Positions 1-8,999 of a stretch of DNA of 43,387 nt are shown piece by piece. Location of the stretch: contig DAIDLI010000112.1 of NCBI GenBank assembly GCA_027449545.1, positions 1 to 43,387 of the forward strand, read 5' to 3'. The position numbers were made by a program, and so were the translations under genes. The notes under the pieces were generated by a model. That model was not told the origin of the DNA, did no database searches, and saw nothing but the letters and a program-made list of their open reading frames with translations. Position 1 is the stretch's first letter; each line of letters begins with the position of its first letter. The DNA comes from Acidobacteriaceae bacterium. GTDB taxonomy: Bacteria > Acidobacteriota > Terriglobia > Terriglobales > Acidobacteriaceae.

Positions 1-227
1 GAGGCGGAGCAGCCGCCATGCATTGAAAGCCGCCGCCTCTTGGGGCACTGAGCCTGGAGGGGGGCGGCGGATTAGGGTATAGAAAAGCGTGTGCAGGTGT
101 TCCCCGGGCCAGTTCATCCTGCGAACCGTTAATCCTGCATTAAGGCTGATTCGAATAGGTTGATAGCATCCGATTCGAGCTTCCGCGCTCCGCGGAGGGC
201 GGGTGCGCAGAACCGCAACTGAGGACG
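1..227. other. Non-coding leader upstream of the efflux operon
   Basis: No convincing reading frame is seen. The first 39 bases form a GC-rich dyad (GAGGCGG at 1-7 pairing with CCGCCTC at 33-39, with a nested GGCGG/CCGCC hairpin at 3-17), possibly the end of an upstream transcript. Nearer the efflux genes there is a small dyad TTAAT-CCTGC-ATTAA (129-143) and a direct repeat of GATTCGAA/GATTCGAG (148-155 and 172-179, 24 bp apart). These could be operator elements for the efflux operon; this is inference from position only. Confidence 0.4.
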
Positions 228-1643
228 ATGGCCATTTTACTGAGAATGCAAGGCAAGTTAGCTTGTGCGATTGCGGCCGCCGCGGTGGTTTTTGCGGCGC
301 GTGTTGCGCCTGGGCAGGCGCAGGGGCCGGCAGCTCAGGCGATGCCGGCGCAGGCGCAGCAGCCCGTCACGATCACGCTGGACGAGGCGATCCGCCGTGC
401 GGAGGCCAGCGATCCGGCGTATGCCACCGCGTCGGGGACGAGCCAGTCGGCCAAGCTGGACAGGTCGATTGCACGCGCCGGGCTGTTGCCGAATATCCAT
501 GGGCTCAGCAGCGACATTTATGCGCAGCCGAACGGCATCTACACCGAGGGCGACGCGGGCCAGCCCTCAGCGCCGCTGCCCCGCTTCGTCTCCTACGACG
601 CGCGGCCGTGGGAATACATTGCCATGGGCGTTGCGGATGAGTCGATCAGCCTGGGCGGGGCCGCAGCGGTGCGCCGGGCGGATGCAGCCGCGGCACAGGC
701 GGCGGCGGAACAGGAGATCGCGCGGCGCGGATTGGTCGCGGGCGTGACGGCGCTGTTCTATAGCTCGCTGGCCGCGGATCGCGATGTGAAAGTGGCACAG
801 CAGGCGCTGCAAGACGCCGCGGACTTTACCAAGATTACCCGGGAGCGAGAGCAGGCGCGCGAGGCGGCGCATGCGGACGTGATCAAGGCGGAGCTCACGC
901 AGCAGGGGATGCAGCGTTCGCTGGAGGATGCGCAGGTGGCGGCCCAAAAGGCGCGCCTGGAGCTGGGAGTGCTGCTGTTCCCCGATCCGCGAACGCCATA
1001 CACGCTCACTGCGCCGGCCGCAGCTCCTCCGCTGCCTCCGCGAGCCGATGTGGATGCCGCAGCCGCAAAGAACAACCCCGAGCTGCGGAGCGCGCTGGCG
1101 GCGGTGAAGATGAGCAATGCCGATGTGATGGCGGCCCGCGGGGCCTATCTGCCAAGTGCGGTGGTGAGCGTGGACTACGGCATCGACGCGAATCAGTTCG
1201 CGGCCAATGGCCCGCTGAATACGACCGGCTTCGCGGCCGGGCTTCAGGGGCGCAATCTGGGCTATGCGTTTACCGCGACGGTGAATGTTCCCGTGTGGGA
1301 CTGGCTCTCTACCGAGCACAAGGTGAAGCAGAGCAAGATTCAGCGGCAGATCGCAAAGGTGACGCTGACGAATACGCAGCGGCAGTTGATTGCGAAGCTG
1401 GATGAGGCGTATGCGGAGGCGGCGACGGCGCGCGACCAACTGGCGTCGCTGGAGCAGAGCGTGAACACCGCGGGCGAGAGCCTGCGGCTGACGCGGGCGG
1501 CCTACCAGGGCGGAGATGCCACGGTGCTGGAAGTGGTGGATGCGCAGAACGCCTACGTGGCGGCGCAGGTGGCGCGCGAGGCCGGCCGGGTGCGTTATGA
1601 GAACGCGCTTGCCAATCTTCAGACTTTAACCGGAACCATGTAA
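228..1643 (+). CDS. TolC-family outer-membrane efflux channel
   Basis: A 471-residue outer-membrane factor, the exit duct of a tripartite efflux pump. The N-terminus has a signal peptide (hydrophobic AIAAAAVVFAARV core, cleavage expected near QAQG around residues 30-33). The body has the two repeated alpha-helical OEP domains typical of TolC proteins, rich in Ala/Gln/Glu heptads, for example around residues 140-240 and 380-465. GAGG lies just upstream of the chosen ATG; an in-frame ATG at 246 is an alternative and would leave a more usual signal peptide. It is the first gene of a channel-adaptor-permease operon, 8 bp before the adaptor. Length is normal for the family. Substrate cannot be read from the sequence. 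Confidence 0.9.
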   Translation: MAILLRMQGKLACAIAAAAVVFAARVAPGQAQGPAAQAMPAQAQQPVTITLDEAIRRAEASDPAYATASGTSQSAKLDRSIARAGLLPNIHGLSSDIYAQPNGIYTEGDAGQPSAPLPRFVSYDARPWEYIAMGVADESISLGGAAAVRRADAAAAQAAAEQEIARRGLVAGVTALFYSSLAADRDVKVAQQALQDAADFTKITREREQAREAAHADVIKAELTQQGMQRSLEDAQVAAQKARLELGVLLFPDPRTPYTLTAPAAAPPLPPRADVDAAAAKNNPELRSALAAVKMSNADVMAARGAYLPSAVVSVDYGIDANQFAANGPLNTTGFAAGLQGRNLGYAFTATVNVPVWDWLSTEHKVKQSKIQRQIAKVTLTNTQRQLIAKLDEAYAEAATARDQLASLEQSVNTAGESLRLTRAAYQGGDATVLEVVDAQNAYVAAQVAREAGRVRYENALANLQTLTGTM

Positions 1644-1651
1644 TCCGAACC

Positions 1652-2956
1652 ATGAGCGAGACCATGAAGAGACGTTCCTTAGATACAAGCTGGCTCATCA
1701 CAGCACGGCTGGTGCTGGCGTGCGCGGCGGCGGGTGCGGTTGCGCTGACCGCCGGATGCAGTAAGGAAGCAGCACCTGAGACGCAGGTGACGGTGCAGGC
1801 AGAGCATCCGGAGGTGGGCACGATCGCCGAGCAAGTGCACGCCGACGCGGTGCTCGCGCCTCGGGACCAGGCGGCGATTGCGCCGAAGATTACGGCTCCC
1901 ATCAAGAAGTTCTATGTGCAGCGCGGGCAGCGCGTGCATGCCGGACAACTGCTGGTGGTGCTGGAGAACAACGATCTGAAGGCCGCTGCGATGGATAACC
2001 AGGGCGCCTACGAGGCCGCCCAGGCGGCGTATGTGACGGCCACCCGCTCGCAGGTTCCGGAAGAGACGCAGAAAGCGGAGTCGGACCTGGCGCAGGCCAA
2101 GGCCAACCTCGATCTGCAACAGAGCATCGTGAACAGCCGTAAGAAGCTGTTTGCCGAAGGGGCGATTCCGGGCCGCGATCTGGATACCGCGGAGGCGGCG
2201 CTGGTGCAGGCGAAGGCGGCGTATGCGGCGGCCAGCATTCATTTGAAGGCTCTGAAAAGCTATACGCACGCAGCCGCCTTGAAAGCTGCCAAAGGGCAGT
2301 TGACCTCCGCTGAAGGCAGGTTGCAGGGCGCGCAGGCGCAGGTTGGATACTCGGAGATTCGCAGCCCGATCAATGGCGTGGTTACCGACCGGCCGCTCTT
2401 CGATGGAGAAACGGCCACAGCGGGGACGCCGGTGGTCACGGTGATGGAAACCTCGATGTTGATCGCCAAGACGCATCTTTCGCAGGCGATGGCGCAGCAG
2501 TTGAAGCTGGGCAGCCCTGCCAAGGTGACGGTGCCGGGGCTGGAAACGCCCGTGCCGGCGACGGTGTCGATGATCAGCCCGGCGCTCGATCCGGGCAGCG
2601 CCACGATTGAAGTTTGGCTGAAGATCAACAACAAGTCCGGCGAGCTGAAGCCGGGCACGCCGGTGAAGGTTTCGATCACGGGACATCCGGTGGAACATGC
2701 GCTCACCATTCCGCTGTCCGCGGTGCTGACCGCGGATAACGGCAAGAAGAGCGTGATGGTGGTGGCGAGCGATGGCACGGCGCAGCCCAAGCCGGTGCAA
2801 CTGGGTGTCTCGAACGGCGAAGACGTGCAGGTGCTCTCGGGCTTGAGTCCTGCGGATACGGTGATTACCGGCGGCTCGTTTGGTCTGGATAAGGGAACCA
2901 AGGTCAAGATCGGTCCGGCTCCGAAGGCGGATGACGATGACGACGGAGGGTTTTAA
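1652..2956 (+). CDS. RND efflux periplasmic adaptor lipoprotein (HlyD/AcrA type)
   Basis: A 434-residue membrane fusion protein that bridges the inner-membrane pump and the TolC-like channel. The signal peptide ends in a lipobox (LTAGC, Cys36), so it is probably a lipid-anchored adaptor. A split biotinyl-lipoyl-like domain flanks a long alpha-helical hairpin (about residues 105-225, many Ala/Gln/Lys), followed by the beta-barrel and membrane-proximal domains (SEIRSPINGVVTDR motif near residue 230). The C-terminus is an acidic tail (ADDDDDGG). The stop codon shares one base with the permease start (TAATG), indicating translational coupling. The ligand is not evident. Confidence 0.9.
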   Translation: MSETMKRRSLDTSWLITARLVLACAAAGAVALTAGCSKEAAPETQVTVQAEHPEVGTIAEQVHADAVLAPRDQAAIAPKITAPIKKFYVQRGQRVHAGQLLVVLENNDLKAAAMDNQGAYEAAQAAYVTATRSQVPEETQKAESDLAQAKANLDLQQSIVNSRKKLFAEGAIPGRDLDTAEAALVQAKAAYAAASIHLKALKSYTHAAALKAAKGQLTSAEGRLQGAQAQVGYSEIRSPINGVVTDRPLFDGETATAGTPVVTVMETSMLIAKTHLSQAMAQQLKLGSPAKVTVPGLETPVPATVSMISPALDPGSATIEVWLKINNKSGELKPGTPVKVSITGHPVEHALTIPLSAVLTADNGKKSVMVVASDGTAQPKPVQLGVSNGEDVQVLSGLSPADTVITGGSFGLDKGTKVKIGPAPKADDDDDGGF

Positions 2957-5900
2957 TGGCCACGGAGACCCGACCCTTGTCGAGCGAGGCGCAGATGGAC
3001 GGCGCTGAGAAGCCTTTCTGGCTGGCGAAGGCCACGCGCACCATCTTCTTCTTCGCGATGGTGCTGACGGCCGCGGGTGTCTACCTCGCCCTTCAGGTCC
3101 CGATCTCGGTTTTTCCTGAAACCAATTTTCCGCGTGTGGTGATCGGCATCGATAACGGCGTGATGCCGGTGGATCAGATGGAAGTCACCATCACGCGGCC
3201 GATTGAGAACGCGGTGAATTCGGTCCCCGGCCTGCAATCGGTGCAATCCACTACCAGCCGCGGCTCGGCGGAGGTGGATCTGTTCTTTAGCTGGAACGTG
3301 GACATGATCCAGTCGCTGCAACTGGTGAACTCCGCGTTGACCCAGGTGCAGCAGCAGTTGCCGCCCACGGTGCAGATCACCACCAACCGGCTGACATTTG
3401 CGAGCTTTCCGGTGCTCGGCTACAGCCTGACTTCGAATACCACTCCGCAGACCGAGTTGTGGGAGATGGCCACCTATCAGCTCAAGCCGCCGCTGAACCG
3501 GGTGAACGGCGTGAGCACGGTGGTGGTGCAGGGCGGGCAGGAGCCGGAATATCACGTGGTCCCCAATCTTGCCGCGATGAGCGCCGACGGGGTCACGATC
3601 ACCGATCTGGAGACGGCCATCAATAACTCCAATATTGTGGAGTCCCCGGGTCTCTATGAAGCCAATCACGAACTGATTCTCGGGCTGGTGGGGGCGCAGG
3701 TGCACGACCCTGCCGAGATTCGGAATCTGGTGGTGAAGACGACGCCGAACGGCGCGCCGGTACGCGTTTCCGATGTGGCCGCGGTGGAGCCGTCCGTGAT
3801 GCCGGTGTATACCACAGTCACCGCCGATGGCCGCAACTCCGTGCTGTTGATGATCTCGCGCCAGCCGGCGAGCAACACGGTAGCGGTAGCCAACGCGGTG
3901 AGCAAAGAAGTAGCACAGTTGCAGGCCCACCTGCCGTCCGGGGTGAAGCTGACGCTGTTCTACGATCAGTCGCAACTGGTGCGCGATGCCATCGGCAGCG
4001 TGCGCGACGCCATCTTTATCGGGCTGGTCCTGGCCTGCGTCATCCTGTTCCTGTTCCTGCGCGACTGGACCTCCTCGCTGATCGCGGGGCTGGTGATTCC
4101 GGTAACGCTGGCGATGACGATTCTGGCCCTCTACCTGATGGGTGCGAGCTTCAATCTCATGACCCTGGGCGGGCTTGCCGCGGCGATCGGATTGTTGATC
4201 GACGATGCCATCGTGGTGGTGGAGAACATCGTCATGCACCGCGACAACGGCGAACGCCGGGTGGAGGCGGTGCGCAAGGCGATCCACGAACTCACCATTC
4301 CACTGCTGGGCTCCACGATCACGCCGGTAGTTGTGTTCCTGCCGCTGATCTCGGTGAGCGGCGTGACGGGCGCGTTCTTCCGGGCGCTGGCCATCACCAT
4401 GGCCGCGGCCCTGGTGTCCTCACTGGCGCTGGCTCTTACCTGGACGCCGGGTCTGAGCTATGTGCTGTTGAGCGAGAAGCGGGGCAATCACGAACACGAA
4501 GGGCCGGGCCGAGTTATGGGCCGGGTACTCCACACCCACAAGCGGGTCCTGGAGTGGGCGCTGGCCAAGCCTATCTGGGTGGGAGGCATCTGCCTGCTGC
4601 TGATTGCAGGAACGTGGGCGGGATATCAGGGGCTGGGCACCAATCTGCTGCCCGACATGGACGAGGGCGGCTTCATCCTCGATTACGTGATGCCTCCCGG
4701 AAGCTCACTCGCCGAAACCAACCGCGTTCTGGAGCATGTAACCAGGATTCTACGCTCCATACCGGAGGTGCAGAACACCTCCCGCCGCACCGGGTTGCAA
4801 CTGGGCCTGGCGGCTGTGACGGAGGCGAATACAGGCGATTTCACCGTCAAGCTGAAGTCCGACCGCAGCCGCTCGGTATGGCAGGTCATGTCCGAGGTGC
4901 GCGAACGGGTCAAGGCCACAGAGCCGGCGCTGGACATCGAGCTGACGCAAGTTCTACAGGACAACATCAACGATCTATCCAATGCTCCGCAGGCAATCCA
5001 GGTCAAGCTCTTCGCCAGCGATCCCAATTTGCTGTACCACCTTGGGCCGGAAGTGGGAGACGCGATCAGCAAGATTCCCGGGGTGGTGGATGTGGATAAC
5101 GGCGTGGACAGTACGGTCAGCGGGCCGGCCACCAATTTTCAGATCGATCCGGTAGCATCTTCACGGCTCGGGTTTACGCCCACCGAGGTCTCCGACGATG
5201 CCAACTCCATCCTGGATGGCCTGACGACCACACCTCTGATTGCCAATGGCCGCGAGTATCCCATTCGCATCCGCTTGAGCCAGGAGCATCGCAGTTCGCT
5301 GAGCGCGATCGAAAATACGGTCTTCAACAGCACCACAGGCCATACGGCAACGCTGGCTTCGCTGGCGCAAATCACGCAACTGCCGCCGCAGCACGAAATT
5401 CTGCGCCAGAATCTGCAGCGCTTTATTCTGGTAGCCGCCGGCCTGGAAGGCTCGAACCTGGGCGGTGTCATGGCCAAGGTGCAGCAGGCGGTGACCGCAC
5501 TGAATCTGCCGCCTTCGGTGCACGTGGTCTACGGCGGCACCTATGAGGTGCAGCAGCAGTCGTTCCACGATTTGCTGCGCGTGCTGCTGCTGGCCCTAGT
5601 GCTGGTCTTCGGAGTGCTGCTGGCGGAGTTTCGCAACTTCCCGGCGCCGATCGCCATTCTCAGCTCCTCGGTGCTTTCCATCTCGGGGGTGATCGTGGCC
5701 CTGCTGATCACCAACGTGACCTTCAACGTGGCCTCGTTCATGGGACTGATCATGGTGATCGGCATCGTGGCCAAGAACGGCATTTTGCTGCTCGACGCCG
5801 ACGAACGCTACCGCGCCCAGGGGATGTCGGCCTATGACGCCATGCTCAACGCCGCGCAGCGACGGCTGCGGCCCATTGTGATGACGGCGGTGGCGGCGGT

Positions 5901-6081
5901 GTGCGGGATGTTGCCGCTGGCCTTTGCGATCGGTTCCGGCTCGCAGATGTTGCAGCCGCTGGCCATCGCGGTGATCGGCGGGCTGACGATCTCGATGGTG
6001 CTGAGCCTGGTGATTACACCGCTTGTCTACTATCTGCTCACTCGCAACCGTCATGCTGCGCAGCCCGAGGAAGCGGCGTAG
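2956..6081 (+). CDS. RND-family efflux permease (AcrB/CzcA superfamily)
   Basis: A 1041-residue proton-driven inner-membrane transporter, full length for the family. It shows the duplicated RND architecture: TM1 near residue 35, a large periplasmic loop, a TM2-TM6 block (about 350-490), TM7 near 540, a second periplasmic loop and a TM8-TM12 block (about 870-1030). Proton-relay residues are present: paired Asp416-Asp417 in GLLIDDAIVVVEN, and Lys940 in VAKNGILLLD. It completes an operon with the channel and adaptor. The sequence alone does not separate drug (HAE) from metal (HME) export; the adjacent two-component system would be compatible with either. Confidence 0.92.
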   Translation: MATETRPLSSEAQMDGAEKPFWLAKATRTIFFFAMVLTAAGVYLALQVPISVFPETNFPRVVIGIDNGVMPVDQMEVTITRPIENAVNSVPGLQSVQSTTSRGSAEVDLFFSWNVDMIQSLQLVNSALTQVQQQLPPTVQITTNRLTFASFPVLGYSLTSNTTPQTELWEMATYQLKPPLNRVNGVSTVVVQGGQEPEYHVVPNLAAMSADGVTITDLETAINNSNIVESPGLYEANHELILGLVGAQVHDPAEIRNLVVKTTPNGAPVRVSDVAAVEPSVMPVYTTVTADGRNSVLLMISRQPASNTVAVANAVSKEVAQLQAHLPSGVKLTLFYDQSQLVRDAIGSVRDAIFIGLVLACVILFLFLRDWTSSLIAGLVIPVTLAMTILALYLMGASFNLMTLGGLAAAIGLLIDDAIVVVENIVMHRDNGERRVEAVRKAIHELTIPLLGSTITPVVVFLPLISVSGVTGAFFRALAITMAAALVSSLALALTWTPGLSYVLLSEKRGNHEHEGPGRVMGRVLHTHKRVLEWALAKPIWVGGICLLLIAGTWAGYQGLGTNLLPDMDEGGFILDYVMPPGSSLAETNRVLEHVTRILRSIPEVQNTSRRTGLQLGLAAVTEANTGDFTVKLKSDRSRSVWQVMSEVRERVKATEPALDIELTQVLQDNINDLSNAPQAIQVKLFASDPNLLYHLGPEVGDAISKIPGVVDVDNGVDSTVSGPATNFQIDPVASSRLGFTPTEVSDDANSILDGLTTTPLIANGREYPIRIRLSQEHRSSLSAIENTVFNSTTGHTATLASLAQITQLPPQHEILRQNLQRFILVAAGLEGSNLGGVMAKVQQAVTALNLPPSVHVVYGGTYEVQQQSFHDLLRVLLLALVLVFGVLLAEFRNFPAPIAILSSSVLSISGVIVALLITNVTFNVASFMGLIMVIGIVAKNGILLLDADERYRAQGMSAYDAMLNAAQRRLRPIVMTAVAAVCGMLPLAFAIGSGSQMLQPLAIAVIGGLTISMVLSLVITPLVYYLLTRNRHAAQPEEAA

Positions 6082-6171
6082 GGCGTCACCGCCTGGGCGG
6101 AGTGCGGGAGGGTTCGCGCAGCGTCCAGTCATTCGGCGGGCGGATAATAGAAGGCGGAGCGAGAACGGCCC

Positions 6172-6873
6172 ATGCGGGTGCTCGTAGTCGAGGATGAGGA
6201 GCGGCTGGCGCAGAATGTGGCCGCGATCCTGCGCGATAACGCATTGTGTGCGGTGGACGTTGCGCCGGATGGGGAAGAGGGCCTGTTCATGGCCTGCTCG
6301 TCGCCCTACGATCTGCTGATCCTGGATCTGATGCTGCCGAAGCTCACCGGATTGCAGGTGCTGAAGAGCTATCGGGCGGAAGGCAACAACTCACCGGTGC
6401 TGATTCTGACCGCCCGTGATGAGAAGGAGATCGTCGTCAAGCTGCTGAATGCGGGCGCCGACGACTACCTGACCAAGCCCTTTGACCTGGGCGAGTTTGT
6501 AGCGCGCTGCAAGGCGCTGATGCGGCGCGGCAAGGGCGAACACTCGCCCGTGATTCAGGCCGGCCCGCTGGAAGTGGATACCGTGAAGCGGGCCGTGCAG
6601 GTGAATGGCGTCCGGCTCAGTTTGACGGCGATGGAGTACCGGGTGCTGGAGTATCTGGCGCTGCGGCGTGGGGCCCTGGTGTCGAAGATGGAACTGCTCG
6701 AGCATCTCTACGACTACAACTGGGAGAAGTTTGGCAACGTGATCGAGGTGTACATCTCGGGTTTGCGGCGCAAGATCGAGGGCGCCTCAGGGGTCAAAGT
6801 GATCCAGACAGTGCGCGGGCTGGGATACGCTTTGCGGCTGGAAGGAGAACTGGCGGAGAAGGAGCGCGGTTAG
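6172..6873 (+). CDS. OmpR/PhoB-family response regulator
   Basis: A 233-residue two-component response regulator. The receiver domain (residues 1-118) has the acidic pocket Glu7-Asp8, the phospho-acceptor Asp52 (ILDLMLP), Thr80 and Lys102 (LTKPF). The C-terminal half (about 130-225) is a winged-helix trans_reg_C DNA-binding domain (LTAMEYRVLEYLA ... VRGLGYALR). It lies 90 bp after the RND permease and 74 bp before its kinase on the same strand, so it probably controls the efflux operon; that link is inferred from position. Confidence 0.94.
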   Translation: MRVLVVEDEERLAQNVAAILRDNALCAVDVAPDGEEGLFMACSSPYDLLILDLMLPKLTGLQVLKSYRAEGNNSPVLILTARDEKEIVVKLLNAGADDYLTKPFDLGEFVARCKALMRRGKGEHSPVIQAGPLEVDTVKRAVQVNGVRLSLTAMEYRVLEYLALRRGALVSKMELLEHLYDYNWEKFGNVIEVYISGLRRKIEGASGVKVIQTVRGLGYALRLEGELAEKERG

Positions 6874-6947
6874 GTGAGGTGCGCGGCAGCGCGATCACAC
6901 ATTCGCCGCAAGCTCCGCAATCGCTGGAGATGAAGACGGTTTGAGGT

Positions 6948-8420
6948 ATGAAAGCTTTCTCGCTTAACAGGCGGCTGATCCTGGCGGTGGTGGCGTCGCA
7001 GTTGCTGCTGGGCGCGGGCCTGGTGCTGGTCGGCACCTCGTTCTCCAAACACTATCTGCGCCAGGCCTTCGATGTATTTTTGCAGGGACGCGCGGAGAGC
7101 ATGGCGGCGCTGGTGTATTACCGCGATGATGGAGTTCCGGGCCTGCTCTTCAACAATGCGAAGATTCCGCCCTCCCGGCACCGTGTTCACAAGGATCTGT
7201 TTCTGGTCCAAAGCGACCGCGACAATCTGCTGCGCTATTCGCCCGGTTTCGATCCGGCGATGCTCGGCCGGATTCCGGCGAATGCGCGCTTCTGGAGGTT
7301 CCACTACAAGGGCGCGCCGTACCGGGCGATCATCCTGCGCAAGGTGGGGATCCTCGACACGGAAGAAGGCGAGCCTCTGCCGCTGCCCACGCTCACCGTG
7401 GTGTATGCCGCGCCGACTATGGATATCGACCAGCAGGTGTCGATGCTGGGAGTGACGATCGGTCTGGTGAGTCTACTGGTGCTGATTCCCACCTTGATTC
7501 TGGCGGTGTGGAGCATCCGGCGGGCGTTGACGCCGCTGAATGACTTAGTCGCGGCGGCAAGCACGGTTTCTGTGGACCGCTGGAGCTTTGAGCCCTCGCA
7601 GGAGGCGCGCTCGACGCGCGAGTTGAAGCCGCTGATCGACGCCATGCAGACGGTGCTGAGCGGATTGGAAGAAGCGTTTACCCGGCAGCGGGAGTTTCTG
7701 GGCGATGCCGCGCACGAGCTGAAGACTTCGCTGGCAATTCTGAAGTCGACTCTGCAACGGTTGCTGAACAAGCCGCGCGAACGCGAGGAGTACGAACGCG
7801 GGCTGGCCATGATGAACGGAGACTGCCTGCGCCTGGAGCGGCTTCTGAACCGGATGTTGCAAAGCGCGCGCGCCGAACAGAGGATCGCAAAGGGGCACGA
7901 GCAGGAGCCCGAGCCGGTGGAAGTGACCGCAACCTGCGAGGGCGCGCTGGCGCGCATGGCGCAGTTTGCCGCGGAGCGTGACGTGCGGCTGGAGTATGTT
8001 CCCGAAGGCGAAGCCACGGTGAGGGCCGAGGCAGCGGATCTTGAGCTGATCTGGCTGAACCTGCTGGAGAATGCGGTGCAGTACAGTCCGCGCGGCTCGG
8101 TGGTGACGGTGAAGGTCTCCGCGGAGAATGGGATGGCGAAGGTGTCGGTGCTCGATCAGGGATGCGGGATTGAGGCGGCGCATCTGCCGCACATCTTCCA
8201 ACGGTTTTATCGCGCCGATTCCTCGCGGGCGCGGGCCACGGGCGGCTTCGGCCTGGGGCTGGCGATCTCTAAATCGCTGGTGGATTTTTACCGCGGACGG
8301 ATCGATGTTGAGAGCGCGCCCGGCCGCGGCACTTGCGTTACTGTGGAGCTGCCGGCGGAGTCGGGCGCGCGAGGAGAAGGCGGACGATCGAGCGACAGGG
8401 CCGCCTCAATCAGCCGCTAA
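6948..8420 (+). CDS. Sensor histidine kinase, partner of the preceding response regulator
   Basis: A 490-residue membrane histidine kinase. One TM helix lies near residues 8-28, then a periplasmic sensor region (about 30-160), a second TM (about 165-190), a HAMP-like linker, a HisKA dimerisation domain with phospho-acceptor His256 (AAHELKTSLAIL; the usual HELRTP is HELKTS here), and a HATPase_c domain with the N box (NLLENAVQYSP), G1 (DQGCGI), F box (FQRFYRADSS) and G2 (GGFGLGLAIS). GAGG lies just upstream of the ATG. Its 3' end overlaps the convergent MarR-like gene by 15 bp. The signal sensed is unknown. Confidence 0.93.
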   Translation: MKAFSLNRRLILAVVASQLLLGAGLVLVGTSFSKHYLRQAFDVFLQGRAESMAALVYYRDDGVPGLLFNNAKIPPSRHRVHKDLFLVQSDRDNLLRYSPGFDPAMLGRIPANARFWRFHYKGAPYRAIILRKVGILDTEEGEPLPLPTLTVVYAAPTMDIDQQVSMLGVTIGLVSLLVLIPTLILAVWSIRRALTPLNDLVAAASTVSVDRWSFEPSQEARSTRELKPLIDAMQTVLSGLEEAFTRQREFLGDAAHELKTSLAILKSTLQRLLNKPREREEYERGLAMMNGDCLRLERLLNRMLQSARAEQRIAKGHEQEPEPVEVTATCEGALARMAQFAAERDVRLEYVPEGEATVRAEAADLELIWLNLLENAVQYSPRGSVVTVKVSAENGMAKVSVLDQGCGIEAAHLPHIFQRFYRADSSRARATGGFGLGLAISKSLVDFYRGRIDVESAPGRGTCVTVELPAESGARGEGGRSSDRAASISR

Positions 8421-8900
8421 CGGCTCTTTGCTCCTTTCTTGCGGTGGAGCGTTGCGGCGGGGAGCTCGTTCCGCGCGAACAGCGGCCTGCGTGACGCGAT
8501 CACTCAGCTCGATCAAGGTACTCCAGTCGGTGTCGCCGAGTTGCTGGCGCAGGCGGTCCTGAGCCCGCTCCCAACCGGGCATAGCCGCTTCCAGCAGACG
8601 AAAGCCTTCCGCCGTCAGGGTGTACATTCTGCGCCGTCGCGCATCGATGGTCATTTGCACCCAGCCGGCGCGGCGGGCGGTTGCCAGACGGCGCGAGAAG
8701 GTCTCCTCGGAGGCGCCGAACTGTCGTGCCAGCTCGCAATGAGCGATGGGAGCAGCGTCCGCAATAGCCTTCAAGAGCAAAAACTGGGTTGTCTTGATGG
8801 CTTGCGGGGCGAGCACAAGGTCGTAGAGATGGCTTACAGCGCGACCAGCGCGCCGCAGACTGGCGCAGGCACAAGGCGAAATGGAGAAAGCGGAAATCAT
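8406..8900 (-). CDS. MarR-like winged-helix transcriptional regulator
   Basis: A 164-residue DNA-binding protein resembling the MarR family. The opening LRRAGRAVSHLYDLVL helix and the following winged-helix (CELARQFGASEETFSRRLATARRAGW, then the R-RR-MYTLT wing, split here around residues 50-100) are typical. The ATG at 8900 is preceded by GAGGTG at a 6-base spacing; an upstream in-frame GTG at 8909 is less likely. It lies 99 bp downstream of the cytochrome b gene on the same strand and converges with the sensor kinase. Whether it regulates the bc complex is unknown. The C-terminal tail is Arg/Pro-rich and of low complexity. Confidence 0.8.
   Translation of the reverse strand: MISAFSISPCACASLRRAGRAVSHLYDLVLAPQAIKTTQFLLLKAIADAAPIAHCELARQFGASEETFSRRLATARRAGWVQMTIDARRRRMYTLTAEGFRLLEAAMPGWERAQDRLRQQLGDTDWSTLIELSDRVTQAAVRAERAPRRNAPPQERSKEPLAAD
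8412..8440 (+). terminator. Weak terminator-like hairpin at the end of the kinase gene
   Basis: AGCCG-CTAA-CGGCT (8412-8425) is followed by a pyrimidine- and T-rich run on the plus strand. The stem is only five base pairs and spans the end of the kinase frame and of the convergent MarR gene, so it is a tentative call. Confidence 0.35.
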
Positions 8901-8999
8901 GCAAAACACCTCACAAAGCAGTGGAATGGAAGAGAACCGGGATCAGCGTACGACGGGGGAGAAGAACAAAACGATCCGCATGCAGGCCAGCGAAGCAGG

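Noticed and set aside
2953-4287. Long minus-strand open frame antisense to the RND permease
   Set aside because: Its product is His/Arg-rich low complexity with no family motifs; it is a GC-driven shadow of the permease reading frame.
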